Shown here in pieces: positions 1 through 7,777 of a stretch of DNA of 64,000 nucleotides. Source of the stretch: Bacillus sp. ISL-45 (GTDB lineage: Bacteria; Bacillota; Bacilli; Bacillales; Cytobacillaceae); contig NZ_JAGGQQ010000010.1 of assembly GCF_018613195.1 (NCBI RefSeq), positions 1-64,000 of the forward strand, written 5' to 3'. Positions within the stretch are counted from its first letter, which is position 1. Each line of letters starts with the position of its first letter. Both the position numbers and the translations under genes were made by a program. The notes beneath the pieces are model-generated. The model saw only the letters and a list, made by a program, of their open reading frames with translations, had not been told where the DNA came from and did not search any database.

Positions 1-8
1 GCGTTTTC

Positions 9-95
9 TTGACAGCTTTGAAGCTTGCCACACAAAAGCTGTCACGATTCTGGCTTTCTCATGACAGCTTAATGGGTTCCTCTTGAAAGCTGTCA
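9..95. repeat. Two-unit GACA/TGTC hairpin array (locus A)
   Basis: Two inverted-repeat units, 10-44 and 62-95, start exactly 52 bp apart. Each has a stem TGACAGCTT(T) paired with AAAGCTGTCA and a variable loop. The stretch after each unit is conserved (CACGATTC, C/T, GGCTTT). A degenerate trace (agctgtct) follows near 131. The same spacer motif CACGATTCCG recurs at 15.69 kb, linking the two loci. The rest of 96-225 shows no gene. Confidence 0.75.
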
Positions 96-241
96 CGATT
101 CCGGCTTTGCATTGAGAAGTTCTATGTAGTAGCTGTCTAATACCTGCCAGTAAATAAAGGGAATTCCCTCCAGTTTGTGTGACTCCTGATAAAAACGGGA
201 ATTATAAAGCATATGCCTAATTATAGACAGGAGGGATTCAT

Positions 242-565
242 ATGAGTTTTAACAATGGAGCAGGAAACAGCGGCAGTGGTGTTGGCGGAGGAGTTTTCCC
301 GGCGTACGCCATGAACAACGCAAATGGTGAAAACCAGGTGAAATTGAATGAGGATCAGTATGATATATATGTGAATGATGATTTTGTCGGTCAAAAAAGC
401 CTTAAGAATCAGGGGGAACATCTTTCTGACATCGATGACTTCTTAAAACAGCAGGGAATCACTGATTTTACAGCTTCCCTTGACGGTGACCACTACAAGA
501 TCCAGACCGATGGATTGAATGCGGAAATCACGGATGCTTTAAAGGTTTATTTTAATAATAGATAA
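242..565 (+). CDS. Hypothetical protein, glycine-rich N-terminus (107 aa)
   Basis: I do not recognise this gene. It has a strong AGGAGG ribosome binding site 7-8 nt before the ATG and is followed by an intrinsic terminator, so it looks like a complete single-gene unit. The first 30 residues are rich in Gly, Ser, Asn and Ala. The rest (about residues 33-107) is hydrophilic and looks like a small compact alpha/beta domain with an acidic patch (DDFL, SDIDDF). There is no signal peptide, membrane segment or cysteine pair. It is transcribed towards nrnA and shares a terminator with it. A small cytoplasmic or spore-associated protein is possible, but no function can be assigned. Confidence 0.7.
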   Translation: MSFNNGAGNSGSGVGGGVFPAYAMNNANGENQVKLNEDQYDIYVNDDFVGQKSLKNQGEHLSDIDDFLKQQGITDFTASLDGDHYKIQTDGLNAEITDALKVYFNNR

Positions 566-577
566 TGTTCAATAAGC

Positions 578-612
578 AAGGTGCGCTTCAGTATTGAAAC
601 GCACCTTTTTTG
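578..612. terminator. Bidirectional intrinsic terminator
   Basis: Stem GGTGCG-C-TTC paired with GAAACGCACC around a short ATT-type loop, followed by six T on the plus strand. The opposite side has an A-rich flank. It serves the 107-aa gene and probably nrnA, which converge here. Confidence 0.8.
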
Positions 613-619
613 TGGATCT

Positions 620-1555
620 CTATTCCTCACATGCTTTGATTAAGTCTCCAAGAACCCGGTCGACATCATCCCATGAATAAATGGATGCACCTGCAGCCAG
701 CGGATGGCCTCCGCCATTGTAATTTCTGGCGATTGTATTGATTACAGGCCCTTTGGAACGAAGGCGAACCCTGATTTGATCTTCTTCCTCAATGAAAAAT
801 ACCCAGGCCTTAATTCCCCTGACATTCCCCAGCTCACTTACAAGTAATGATGCTTCAGATGGCTTGACGGAATACTGATCAAGCAGCTCCCGTTTCATCA
901 CTACCTTGGCCGCACCATTTTCCAGCAGTTCAAAGTTCTGGAGGATGTATCCGTTCAACTTCACCACATTCGGCGCCAGCTCATACATTCTGTCATAAAG
1001 CTCTGTACGCGAGAAGTTATAGTGGATCAATTCTCCTGCATATGCAAAAGTTTTGTTAGTGGTGCTCGGATACAGGAATCGGCCAGTGTCGCCAACAATT
1101 CCGGCATACAGCAATCTGGCTGCCTCATCTGACATCCTCAGGCCCTTATCCTTGAAAGTAAGGTAAAACTCATAAATCATTTCACTTGTAGAGCTTGCTG
1201 AAGTCTCCACCCATAGAAGATCGCCGTACGGATCTTCATTCGGATGATGGTCAATTTTCACAAGTTGCTCCCCTAAACGGTAACGTTCATCACAAATTCG
1301 CTCGGCATTCGCTGTATCACAGACAATCACTAGCGCGCCTTTAAAAGTATCGTCCGAGATAGAATCAAGCCTTCTCAAATAGTTAAGCGATGGCTCCTCT
1401 GTGCCTACAGTGTAAATATTCTTTTCAGGGTACGAAGCCTTCAGGATTTCAGCAAGCCCTCCCTGCGAACCGTATGCATCAGGATCCGGCCTTACATGAC
1501 GATGGATAATGATCGTTTCATAGTTTTCAATAGTCTCAAGTATTTGCTCTTTCAT
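620..1555 (-). CDS. nrnA: Bifunctional oligoribonuclease / PAP phosphatase NrnA (YtqI)
   Basis: DHH/DHHA1-family phosphoesterase. In the family it degrades nanoRNAs and dephosphorylates 3'-phosphoadenosine 5'-phosphate in the cytoplasm. The N-terminal DHH domain has the metal-binding HRHVRPDPDAYGS motif near residue 18 and the defining IDHHPNEDP motif near residue 100. The C-terminal DHHA1 domain ends with NGGGHPLAAGA, which binds the substrate backbone. The first in-frame codon is a TTG, but the ATG directly after it is placed correctly behind GGAGGAG, giving 311 aa, the usual family length. Its neighbours ytpI and ytoI match the Bacillus subtilis order. Confidence 0.95.
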   Translation of the reverse strand: MKEQILETIENYETIIIHRHVRPDPDAYGSQGGLAEILKASYPEKNIYTVGTEEPSLNYLRRLDSISDDTFKGALVIVCDTANAERICDERYRLGEQLVKIDHHPNEDPYGDLLWVETSASSTSEMIYEFYLTFKDKGLRMSDEAARLLYAGIVGDTGRFLYPSTTNKTFAYAGELIHYNFSRTELYDRMYELAPNVVKLNGYILQNFELLENGAAKVVMKRELLDQYSVKPSEASLLVSELGNVRGIKAWVFFIEEEDQIRVRLRSKGPVINTIARNYNGGGHPLAAGASIYSWDDVDRVLGDLIKACEE

Positions 1556-1730
1556 CAAAATGCTCCTCCATCTTTTTCATATCTTAATTATGAACATATT
1601 TTTTGGAAAAGAAAAGCAGGAACCTTAACTGGCAGGGTACCGGCATTCTCTCCCAGTCTTCAACCTTTGCTTGGCAATCTCCATGGATAAGCTGTAAAAT
1701 AGAGTAGATTATGAATTTGGAGGAATTGCA

Positions 1731-2027
1731 ATGCCTATTCTCGTTTTATTGATCATTCTTTCACTTGTCTTCTATATCTTTTACAAGATTAAATATGTCC
1801 GCAGCAAAAGGCCTGCAGAGCGAAGCTGGCTTTCTGCAAAATCAAGCATCGCCCTGGGTTTGTTCGTCGCCCTTTTCGGGATCAACCAATTGTTCCTTTT
1901 CCAGACTGCTGTCACATACATCGTAGGTGCTATTTTCATTGTCATTGGTTCATTGAGCGTCTGGGGCGGGATCAAAGCATATAAGTTCTACCTTCCACAC
2001 GCTGCCAAGGAAGCCCAGGAAAATTAG
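1731..2027 (+). CDS. ytpI: YtpI family membrane protein (98 aa)
   Basis: Small integral membrane protein with three hydrophobic segments, at about residues 1-18, 38-57 and 61-82, and a basic stretch KIKYVRSKRPAERS between the first two. The start is set by TTTGGAGGAATTGCA before the ATG. Position between divergent nrnA and convergent ytoI matches ytpI of Bacillus subtilis. The biochemical role is unknown. It ends at a terminator shared with ytoI. Confidence 0.85.
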   Translation: MPILVLLIILSLVFYIFYKIKYVRSKRPAERSWLSAKSSIALGLFVALFGINQLFLFQTAVTYIVGAIFIVIGSLSVWGGIKAYKFYLPHAAKEAQEN

Positions 2028-2036
2028 AGTACAACA

Positions 2037-2068
2037 AAGCCGACCCTGTTATTAAGGATCGGCTTCTT
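2037..2068. terminator. Bidirectional terminator between ytpI and ytoI
   Basis: Hairpin AAGCCGACCC paired with GGATCGGCTT (one G-T pair), with T-rich sequence on the plus side. The two genes converge on it. Confidence 0.7.
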
Positions 2069-2075
2069 TCAACTG

Positions 2076-3395
2076 TTAATGTCTGTCGATCAGCTGACAC
2101 ATCATCATAGCCTTACCGACGAGAACGCCGTCATTGAAGGCTTCGATATCGACCTTACCGAACTTCCTTCCCACCTCTAGAACCTTCGGGTAGATCTCTA
2201 TGACACTGTCAATCTGCACTGGCTTGATAAAATAAATCGTCATATTCTCGACAACCAGGTCACCTTTTTTATACCCTCGCAGCACACGGTTCGCGGCTTC
2301 TGTGACGATTGTTGTAAACACGCCATATGAAATCGTCCCAAGGTGGTTTGTCATCTGCGGAGTCACCTGGCAGCGGAAAATGTCTTCATCCTTTGTTTTT
2401 CCTTTTGCCAGAACAAGCTGGTTCGTAACCGTATCATCAAGTGTTTCCCCTACTTGCGGCTGTCGCTGGATCATTTGCAGAGCCTTCAACACATCCTGTC
2501 TGCTGACAATGCCCTGAATCCTGTTGGCATCGTCCACAACTGGCAAGACTTCAATGCCCTCCCACACCATCATGTGAGCGGAGGATGCTACACTCGTCGA
2601 ACCGCTTACGGTCATCGGTTGTTTTGTCATGATCTTCTCAATCACTGTATCCTGTTCATGCCCCATGACATCCTTCGATGTGATCATCCCGATTACTTTC
2701 ATATTCTGGTCCACAACCGGAAAACGGCTGTGAAGCGTTTCATCCTTGTGCCGATACCAATCTGATACCCGGTCATTAGCCTTAAGGAAGATCGTTTCCG
2801 TAACCGGGGTCAGGATATCCTCGACAAGGATAATTTCCTTTTTGATCAACTGATCGTAAATCGCACGGTTGATCATCGTCGCTACTGTAAAAGTATCATA
2901 GCTGCTGGAGATGATCGGCAGCTGCAATTCATCGGCAAGTTTCTTTACATGGTCTTCAGTATCAAAACCACCGGTCACTAAAACAGCTGCTCCTGCCCGC
3001 AGCGCCTGCTCATGTGCTTTGTCGCGGTTCCCGACGATCAGCAGGTTGCCTGCACCCGTATAGCGCATCATCGCCTCAAGCTTCATCGCCCCGATGACGA
3101 ACTTGTTCAATGTTTTATGAAGCCCGGCACGGCCGCCCAGCACTTGCCCATCAACGATATTGACAACTTCGGCAAAAGTAAGTTTTTCAATGTTCTCTTT
3201 CTTTTTCCGCTCAATCCTGATGGTGCCGACACGTTCAATCGTGCTGACATACCCTTTATTTTCAGCATCCTTAATTGCTCTATATGCAGTTCCTTCGCTT
3301 ACGTTCAGCGCCTTGGCGATTTGGCGTACCGAGATTTTTTCTCCTATTGGCAATTCATCTATATATTGAAGTATTTGTTCATGCTTAGTTGCCAA
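2076..3395 (-). CDS. ytoI: YtoI: HTH-DRTGG-CBS-HotDog regulator-like protein
   Basis: Multidomain cytoplasmic protein of 439 aa. Order: an N-terminal winged HTH (residues about 1-70, with the EGTAYRAIKDAENKGYV helix region), a DRTGG domain (about 80-190), two CBS motifs (about 195-310, likely nucleotide sensing) and a C-terminal HotDog thioesterase-like domain (about 320-439, containing NHLGTISYG). The open frame extends 27 codons further upstream, but the TTG chosen here is preceded by AAGGGTGAAAG at good spacing. It also gives exactly the length of the Bacillus subtilis protein, starting with ATKHEQI. The domain set suggests a ligand-responsive transcription factor. Targets are unknown. Confidence 0.9.
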   Translation of the reverse strand: MATKHEQILQYIDELPIGEKISVRQIAKALNVSEGTAYRAIKDAENKGYVSTIERVGTIRIERKKKENIEKLTFAEVVNIVDGQVLGGRAGLHKTLNKFVIGAMKLEAMMRYTGAGNLLIVGNRDKAHEQALRAGAAVLVTGGFDTEDHVKKLADELQLPIISSSYDTFTVATMINRAIYDQLIKKEIILVEDILTPVTETIFLKANDRVSDWYRHKDETLHSRFPVVDQNMKVIGMITSKDVMGHEQDTVIEKIMTKQPMTVSGSTSVASSAHMMVWEGIEVLPVVDDANRIQGIVSRQDVLKALQMIQRQPQVGETLDDTVTNQLVLAKGKTKDEDIFRCQVTPQMTNHLGTISYGVFTTIVTEAANRVLRGYKKGDLVVENMTIYFIKPVQIDSVIEIYPKVLEVGRKFGKVDIEAFNDGVLVGKAMMMCQLIDRH

Positions 3396-3504
3396 GACTT
3401 TCACCCTTTTTAATAATTTTCCGTACAAAGTAGTTCTATCCATTATTATTATAAGGTTTAAAAGGGTTGGATTCAATTTAATTAGGATGGAAGTCCTTTA
3501 TATA

Positions 3505-3531
3505 GAAAAAACTGGCTGATTCTCAGCCAGT
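3505..3531 (-). terminator. Intrinsic terminator overlapping the 82-aa gene
   Basis: Perfect stem ACTGGCTGA-TTC-TCAGCCAGT at 3511-3531, followed on the minus strand by TTTTTT. The stop codon of the 82-aa gene (3523-3525) lies inside the hairpin. Confidence 0.85.
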
Positions 3532-3771
3532 GTAAACACGTGATTTCCTTTTCAAACTGCTTTCCATCTTCCTGCTGCCTGCCCTGGAACGTTTTTTCGG
3601 CGTGTATAAAAAGGCTGCCAGATTTCCCGCGAAGACCAGCAAGGCCAGGAACAGCCACGAACCGGCAAATAAAGCCTCTTTTCCTCCCATCTGGAAGTTG
3701 AGCTCCGGCATTCCTATGTAAAGCATCATGCCGCACAACAGCAAGTATAACAAGTAACGGTTCTTCTTCAT
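3523..3771 (-). CDS. Small membrane protein (82 aa), unknown function
   Basis: Two predicted transmembrane helices, at about residues 5-25 and 35-58, followed by a strongly basic C-terminal tail (KKRSRAGSRKMESSLKRKSR). The ribosome binding site AGGGGGAAG sits just ahead of the ATG. The gene lies between ytoI and ytkL on the same strand and ends inside its own terminator hairpin. A positive-inside tail suggests a hairpin topology with both ends in the cytoplasm. I do not recognise a named family. Confidence 0.75.
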   Translation of the reverse strand: MKKNRYLLYLLLCGMMLYIGMPELNFQMGGKEALFAGSWLFLALLVFAGNLAAFLYTPKKRSRAGSRKMESSLKRKSRVYTG

Positions 3772-3841
3772 CTTCCCCCTCCTACAGGTTGTCTTGGTTT
3801 ATATCTATGCTTCCAGGACAAAAATTAGCATGGCCAAATAG

Positions 3842-3872
3842 AAAAAGCTGCACAACTTTTTGTGCAGCTCTT
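3842..3872 (-). terminator. Terminator of ytkL
   Basis: Stem AAGCTGCACA paired with TGTGCAGCTC, followed by TTTTTC on the minus strand, immediately after the ytkL stop. Confidence 0.8.
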
Positions 3873-3877
3873 GACTT

Positions 3878-4558
3878 CTATAATTCAATTGCCTCTCCTG
3901 CTTCAAGAACAGTGCCTTTATTTTTCTTAAGCATTTTAACAAAAGCATGCGGATCCTGCTTGATTGGCGGGAATGTGTTGAAATGAATCGGAACAACTTC
4001 CTTCGCATCCAGGAATTCCGCTGCCAATGCCGCATCTTCCGGGCCCATTGTAAAATTGTCGCCAATCGGCAGAAATGCCAGGTCAATCGGATGTCTCTCC
4101 CCAATAAGCTTCATGTCTGAAAACAGACCCGTGTCACCTGCATGGAACACGGTCTTCCCTTCTGCCATGAACAGAATCCCAGCAGGCATGCCGCCATAAA
4201 TGATTTCATTGTTCTCAGTTACCATTCCTGTTCCATGGAAGGCAGGAGTCATTTTGACCTTGCCAAAATCAAATTCATACGCACCGCCAATCGACATGCC
4301 ATGCGTGTTCAAGCCCTTCCAGCTTAAATATGTAGCCACTTCGAAATTGGCGATTACAAGCGCATCATGCTTCTTCGCCAGTTCGACCGTATCCCCAAGA
4401 TGGTCGCCATGGGCATGAGTAAGGATGATGACGTCAGGCTTTACATCTTCCACCTTCAGATCGGTCAGGTCATTGCCTGTAATGAATGGATCAATCAGGA
4501 TTGTCTTCCCATTTGTTTCGATTTTTACAACCGAATGTCCGTGATAAGATACTTTCAT
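3878..4558 (-). CDS. ytkL: UPF0173 metallo-beta-lactamase-fold hydrolase YtkL
   Basis: Metal-dependent hydrolase of the metallo-beta-lactamase superfamily, 226 aa. The binuclear metal site is visible as [11 protein letters not shown] near residue 53, with further ligands in FHAGDTGLF and in the C-terminal PIHFNTFPP. The N-terminus [11 protein letters not shown] is characteristic of the UPF0173 group. The ATG at 4558 has AAAGGAG at the right spacing, so the 30 upstream in-frame codons are not translated. The physiological substrate of the family is unknown. Confidence 0.93.
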   Translation of the reverse strand: MKVSYHGHSVVKIETNGKTILIDPFITGNDLTDLKVEDVKPDVIILTHAHGDHLGDTVELAKKHDALVIANFEVATYLSWKGLNTHGMSIGGAYEFDFGKVKMTPAFHGTGMVTENNEIIYGGMPAGILFMAEGKTVFHAGDTGLFSDMKLIGERHPIDLAFLPIGDNFTMGPEDAALAAEFLDAKEVVPIHFNTFPPIKQDPHAFVKMLKKNKGTVLEAGEAIEL

Positions 4559-4800
4559 ATTATCGCTCCTTTCATTCAAGGCTTTTTTTGGGCAATAAAC
4601 CGCTGCAGTTTTAGGCATCATGCCGCCGCTGACCTGCAGCCTCTGCAAAAAGCCATCCTAATAATTTATTTCAACACTCTTTGCCTATCTCCTTCTTCCA
4701 TTTTCTTTTTACCCAACAACCTCTCTCGTTAAAAGTTTTACTTTTCACCTGCGAATTGCTACTCTCATAGTGTGATGTACATATCAGAGGAGGAATTTCT

Positions 4801-5898
4801 ATGACGGAAAGATTGGCTGCGTTATCAGGCTGGATGAAGGACAATGGTGTCGACGTCACTTTTGTTACATCTCCTGATAATGTATTTTACCTAAGCGGAT
4901 TTTTAAGCAATCCTCACGAAAGACTGCTGGCAGTTGCTGTATTCCAGGATGCCGAGCCGTTCATGATTTGCCCGGCAATGGATAAAGAAAATGCTAAAAA
5001 TGCCGGATGGGAACTTGAAATCATCGGCTACAGTGATACGGATGATTCCATGGAGCTTGCTTACAATGCGATTAAGAACCGCGTTCCTTCAATCAAGAAA
5101 ACCGCGATTGAGAAGGAACAATTGAATGTAGAGCGTTATGAAAAAATGGCTGGCCTGTTTGGCGGCTCTGAATTTGTTTCAGCAGAGGAAAAACTGCGCC
5201 AGATGCGAATGATCAAAACAGAAGCTGAATTGCAGAAACTGAGAAAAGCGTGTGAGCTGGCCGACTTTGCCATAGAGACAGGGGTAAATGAAATCCAGGA
5301 AGGCAAAACCGAGCTAGATGTCCTTGCAGCAATTGAATTTGAATTGAAGAAAAAGGGCGTAACGGAAATGTCGTTTTCAACGATGGTCCTTACTGGTAAA
5401 AATGCAGCAGCACCGCACGGGACACCTGGGCTGACGAAGATCAAGAAAGGTGACCTCGTCCTGTTCGACCTTGGCGTTGTGATGGATGGCTACTGCTCTG
5501 ATATCACACGGACCGTTGCGTACGGTGAGATCAATAAACAGCAGGAAGAAATTTATAACACCGTTTTAAAAGCACAGCTTAAAGCCCTGGATACTGCACG
5601 GGCTGGTGTTGCCTGCTCAGAGGTCGACCTTGCTGCACGCAATGTGATAGAAGAAGCTGGATACGGCGACTACTTCCCTCACCGCCTTGGGCACGGACTC
5701 GGAGTCAGCGTCCACGAATATCCATCATTGACCAGCACGAATCCTTTATTAATGGAAAAAGGAATGGTGTTCACCGCTGAGCCTGGTATATATGTACCTG
5801 GCGTTGCGGGAGTGAGAATTGAAGATGATGTCGTTATCACCGAGGATGGAATCGAAATCCTAACGAAATTCCCTAAAGAATTGGTCTTTGTATCGTAA
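4801..5898 (+). CDS. M24-family Xaa-Pro dipeptidase / aminopeptidase P
   Basis: Pita-bread metallopeptidase that removes N-terminal residues next to proline, with 365 aa (papA/papB-like length). A creatinase N-terminal domain (about 1-130) precedes the catalytic domain. All five metal ligands can be placed: two Asp in LFDLGVVMDGYCSDITRT, His in GHGLGVSVHEYPS, Glu in FTAEPGIY and Glu in RIEDDVVI. The start follows AGAGGAGGAATTTCT. It stands alone between ytkL and queF and has its own terminator. Whether it is closer to PapA or PapB cannot be decided here, so no symbol is given. Confidence 0.93.
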   Translation: MTERLAALSGWMKDNGVDVTFVTSPDNVFYLSGFLSNPHERLLAVAVFQDAEPFMICPAMDKENAKNAGWELEIIGYSDTDDSMELAYNAIKNRVPSIKKTAIEKEQLNVERYEKMAGLFGGSEFVSAEEKLRQMRMIKTEAELQKLRKACELADFAIETGVNEIQEGKTELDVLAAIEFELKKKGVTEMSFSTMVLTGKNAAAPHGTPGLTKIKKGDLVLFDLGVVMDGYCSDITRTVAYGEINKQQEEIYNTVLKAQLKALDTARAGVACSEVDLAARNVIEEAGYGDYFPHRLGHGLGVSVHEYPSLTSTNPLLMEKGMVFTAEPGIYVPGVAGVRIEDDVVITEDGIEILTKFPKELVFVS

Positions 5899-5906
5899 AA
5901 AGAATC

Positions 5907-5944
5907 AAAACCGCCTGCGATCCCGGATCCAGGCGGTTTGTTTT
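5907..5944 (+). terminator. Terminator of the Xaa-Pro peptidase gene
   Basis: AAACCGCCTG pairs with CAGGCGGTTT around a 12-nt loop, followed by a T-rich run. Confidence 0.85.
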
Positions 5945-5989
5945 AGTGAAAAAGCTAGTTTCCAAAGGCGTAAACAATCCGCTTCAGCT

Positions 5990-6082
5990 TTCTTATAGCA
6001 GTAATTTCTTTTTTATAGCGAGTTTTAATTTTTTATAGCGAGTTTCAGTTTTTTATAGCGAAAAAATCATTTTTATAGCGAA
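5990..6082. repeat. Tandem 20-bp TATAGCGA array, five units
   Basis: TATAGC begins at 5994, 6014, 6034, 6054 and 6074, a period of exactly 20 bp. Units have the form (C)TTTTTTATAGCGAGTTT with A/T-rich filler, and the first unit is degenerate. There is no inverted repeat and no ORF. The array sits in the gap between two convergent genes (peptidase and queF). Confidence 0.8.
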
Positions 6083-6147
6083 TTGGAAAAAATCCATCTT
6101 TTTTTCCAGTTAAAAAAGAGCAGCACAAGCAGCTGCTCTTCCTCTAA

Positions 6148-6645
6148 TTAGCGATTATCCACTTTTTCCGGATACATATCATGGTTCATCATCCGGTAGT
6201 TTGCCATTTCTTCATACTTCGTTCCGGGCTTGCCGTAGTTAGTATACGGATCAATTGAGATGCCGCCTCTTGGAGTGAATTTGCCCCAAACCTCAATATA
6301 CCTTGGATCCATCAGTTTGATCAGGTCATTCATGATGATGTTCATGCAGTCTTCGTGAAAATCACCGTGGTTCCTGAAGCTGAACAAATATAATTTCAGC
6401 GCTTTGCTTTCAACCATCAATTTGTCAGGAATGTAGCTGATATAAATCGATGCAAAATCAGGCTGGCCTGTGATCGGGCAAAGACTCGTGAATTCGGGGG
6501 TATTGAATTTAACAAAATAATCTCGATATGGGTGCTTATTTTCAAACGTTTCAAGGATTTCAGGAGAGTACTCAAACAAGTATTTTGTTCCCTGATTGCC
6601 TAGCAGTGTCAAATCTTTCATTTCTTCATCTTTTCTTCCAGCCAT
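6148..6645 (-). CDS. queF: NADPH-dependent 7-cyano-7-deazaguanine reductase QueF
   Basis: Unimodular (short) QueF of 165 aa, which reduces the nitrile preQ0 to the amine preQ1 in queuosine biosynthesis. The active-site Cys lies in [12 protein letters not shown] near residue 55 and the family signature [15 protein letters not shown] follows near residue 79. Catalytic His is in HGDFHEDC. The ATG is preceded by AGGAGGC. Unlike Bacillus subtilis, where queF closes the queCDEF operon, it stands alone here and has its own preQ1 riboswitch and terminator upstream, so it is feedback-regulated by its product. Confidence 0.96.
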   Translation of the reverse strand: MAGRKDEEMKDLTLLGNQGTKYLFEYSPEILETFENKHPYRDYFVKFNTPEFTSLCPITGQPDFASIYISYIPDKLMVESKALKLYLFSFRNHGDFHEDCMNIIMNDLIKLMDPRYIEVWGKFTPRGGISIDPYTNYGKPGTKYEEMANYRMMNHDMYPEKVDNR

Positions 6646-6703
6646 TTTAAAGCCTCCTATTTGATCTGCAAACGCTTTTGAGGCCCATGAACTCTGCTTA
6701 TCA

Positions 6704-6734
6704 AATAAAAAACCATATCCTCTGGGATATGGTT
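6704..6734 (-). terminator. Expression-platform terminator of the preQ1 riboswitch
   Basis: Perfect 10-bp stem AACCATATCC / GGATATGGTT with a TCTG-type loop, followed on the minus strand by TTTTTTATTT. It lies between the aptamer and queF, so it is a regulated leader terminator, not a gene-end terminator. Confidence 0.85.
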
Positions 6735-6749
6735 GAAATTCTTCAAAGC

Positions 6750-6786
6750 CATAGTTTTTTATAGAGGGTGTCCGCTATGAACCTCT
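6750..6786 (-). promoter_or_regulatory. preQ1-I riboswitch aptamer upstream of queF
   Basis: On the minus strand the sequence reads AGAGGTTCATAGCGGACACC, then CTCT, then the A-rich tail ATAAAAAACTATG. This matches the class I preQ1 aptamer: P1 stem AGAGG/CCTCT, C-rich loop, and an A-rich 3' tail that folds back to form the pseudoknot. It is followed at once by a terminator and then queF. When preQ1 binds, transcription should stop early. Confidence 0.92.
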
Positions 6787-6825
6787 CCCGCGATTGCAGG
6801 ATGATTTATTCATTTTTATATAGCA

Positions 6826-6854
6826 ACTATAAAGAAATGCCCTTCCAAAGTCAA
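6826..6854 (-). promoter_or_regulatory. Sigma-A promoter for queF leader
   Basis: On the minus strand TTGACT (6849-6854) and TATAGT (6826-6831) are separated by 17 bp. The start would fall near 6819, about 33 nt upstream of the preQ1 aptamer. Confidence 0.75.
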
Positions 6855-6907
6855 AAGAAAATTTTTGTTATAAGATATGACAAATTCATGTATTTCCATT
6901 TTTTATT

Positions 6908-6958
6908 TTTACATTTGTTCATTAGGTTATTTACATATGTTCACCTACCTGATATATT
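6908..6958 (+). promoter_or_regulatory. deoC-cdd promoter with direct-repeat operator
   Basis: TTTACA (6930-6935), a 17-bp spacer and TATATT (6953-6958) form a sigma-A promoter. Two near-identical 14-mers, TTTACATTTGTTCA at 6908 and TTTACATATGTTCA at 6930, lie 22 bp apart, and the second overlaps the -35 element. This fits a repressor operator. DeoR control is known for deo operons in Bacillus, but assigning DeoR here is inference, since no deoR gene is in the window. Confidence 0.6.
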
Positions 6959-7010
6959 ATTCATGTAAGTGACACATAATAAATTTGGGTTATATATTTT
7001 TTATTCTGAA

Positions 7011-7023
7011 TGAAAGCGTTTCA
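7011..7023 (+). promoter_or_regulatory. cre-like site before deoC
   Basis: TGAAAGCGTTTCA is a perfect 13-bp palindrome that resembles the CcpA site but is one base shorter than the 14-bp consensus. It lies downstream of the deoC promoter, where a bound repressor could block elongation. Confidence 0.4.
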
Positions 7024-7054
7024 ACTATTTTTATACGGAAAGGGTTTGAACTTA

Positions 7055-7729
7055 ATGACAAACGATTTAGCAAGAATGATCGACCACACATTACTTAAAG
7101 CAAATGCAACCGAAGCAGAGATTGTAAAGCTGGCTGAGGAAGCAAAAGAATATAAATTTGCTTCTGTTTGCGTTAACCCGACGTGGGTACAGAAGGCTGC
7201 TGAAATTCTTAAGGATGCTGAAGAAGTAAAAGTTTGCACAGTAATCGGCTTCCCTCTGGGCGCTACAACTTCAGAAACAAAAGCATTCGAAACAAAGAAT
7301 GCAATCGAAAACGGCGCGACTGAAGTCGATATGGTCATCAATATCGGTGCATTGAAAGACAAGCAATATGATCTAGTTGAAAAGGATATTAAAGCGGTAG
7401 TTGACGCTGCAAAAGGCAAAGCACTGACAAAGGTCATCATCGAATCTTGCCTTCTTAACGACGAGGAAAAAGAAATCGCATGCAAGCTTTCTGTTAAAGC
7501 TGGAGCAGATTTCGTAAAGACTTCAACTGGTTTCTCAACAGGCGGAGCGACTGTAGAAGATATCGCTCTAATGAGAAAAACCGTCGGCCCTGATGTTGGG
7601 GTTAAAGCTTCCGGCGGAGTCAGAAGCCTTGAGGATGCACAGAACATGATCGAAGCTGGCGCAACAAGAATTGGCGCAAGTTCTGGAGTGGCAATTATCA
7701 ATGGCCTGACTTCGGAATCTTCATACTAA
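7055..7729 (+). CDS. deoC: Deoxyribose-phosphate aldolase DeoC
   Basis: Class I aldolase that splits 2-deoxyribose 5-phosphate into acetaldehyde and glyceraldehyde 3-phosphate. It has the TIM-barrel pattern of the family, 224 aa. The Schiff-base lysine is in [15 protein letters not shown] near residue 150, the second active-site lysine in GVKASGGVR, and Asp in [12 protein letters not shown]. The start at 7055 ([17 protein letters not shown]) follows GGAAAGGG and matches the family N-terminus. Fifteen in-frame codons upstream overlap the leader and are probably not used. It forms an operon with cdd, 48 bp downstream, for deoxynucleoside catabolism. Confidence 0.95.
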   Translation: MTNDLARMIDHTLLKANATEAEIVKLAEEAKEYKFASVCVNPTWVQKAAEILKDAEEVKVCTVIGFPLGATTSETKAFETKNAIENGATEVDMVINIGALKDKQYDLVEKDIKAVVDAAKGKALTKVIIESCLLNDEEKEIACKLSVKAGADFVKTSTGFSTGGATVEDIALMRKTVGPDVGVKASGGVRSLEDAQNMIEAGATRIGASSGVAIINGLTSESSY

Positions 7730-7777
7730 ATTATTCATACGGGCTCAAATAATATCATTGGGAATGGGGAATGGACG

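Noticed and set aside
6663-6677. cre-like TGCAAACGCTTTTGA upstream of queF
   Set aside because: Only the left half and centre match the CcpA consensus; the right half lacks CA, and catabolite control of queF has no other support.
6768-6968. 66-aa plus-strand ORF upstream of deoC
   Set aside because: It covers the preQ1 leader, the queF promoter and the deoC promoter, and has no ribosome binding site.
7021-7701. Long minus-strand ORF antisense to deoC
   Set aside because: It is a shadow of the deoC reading frame. The encoded protein is Ser/Ala-rich low-complexity, and deoC has full family motifs.
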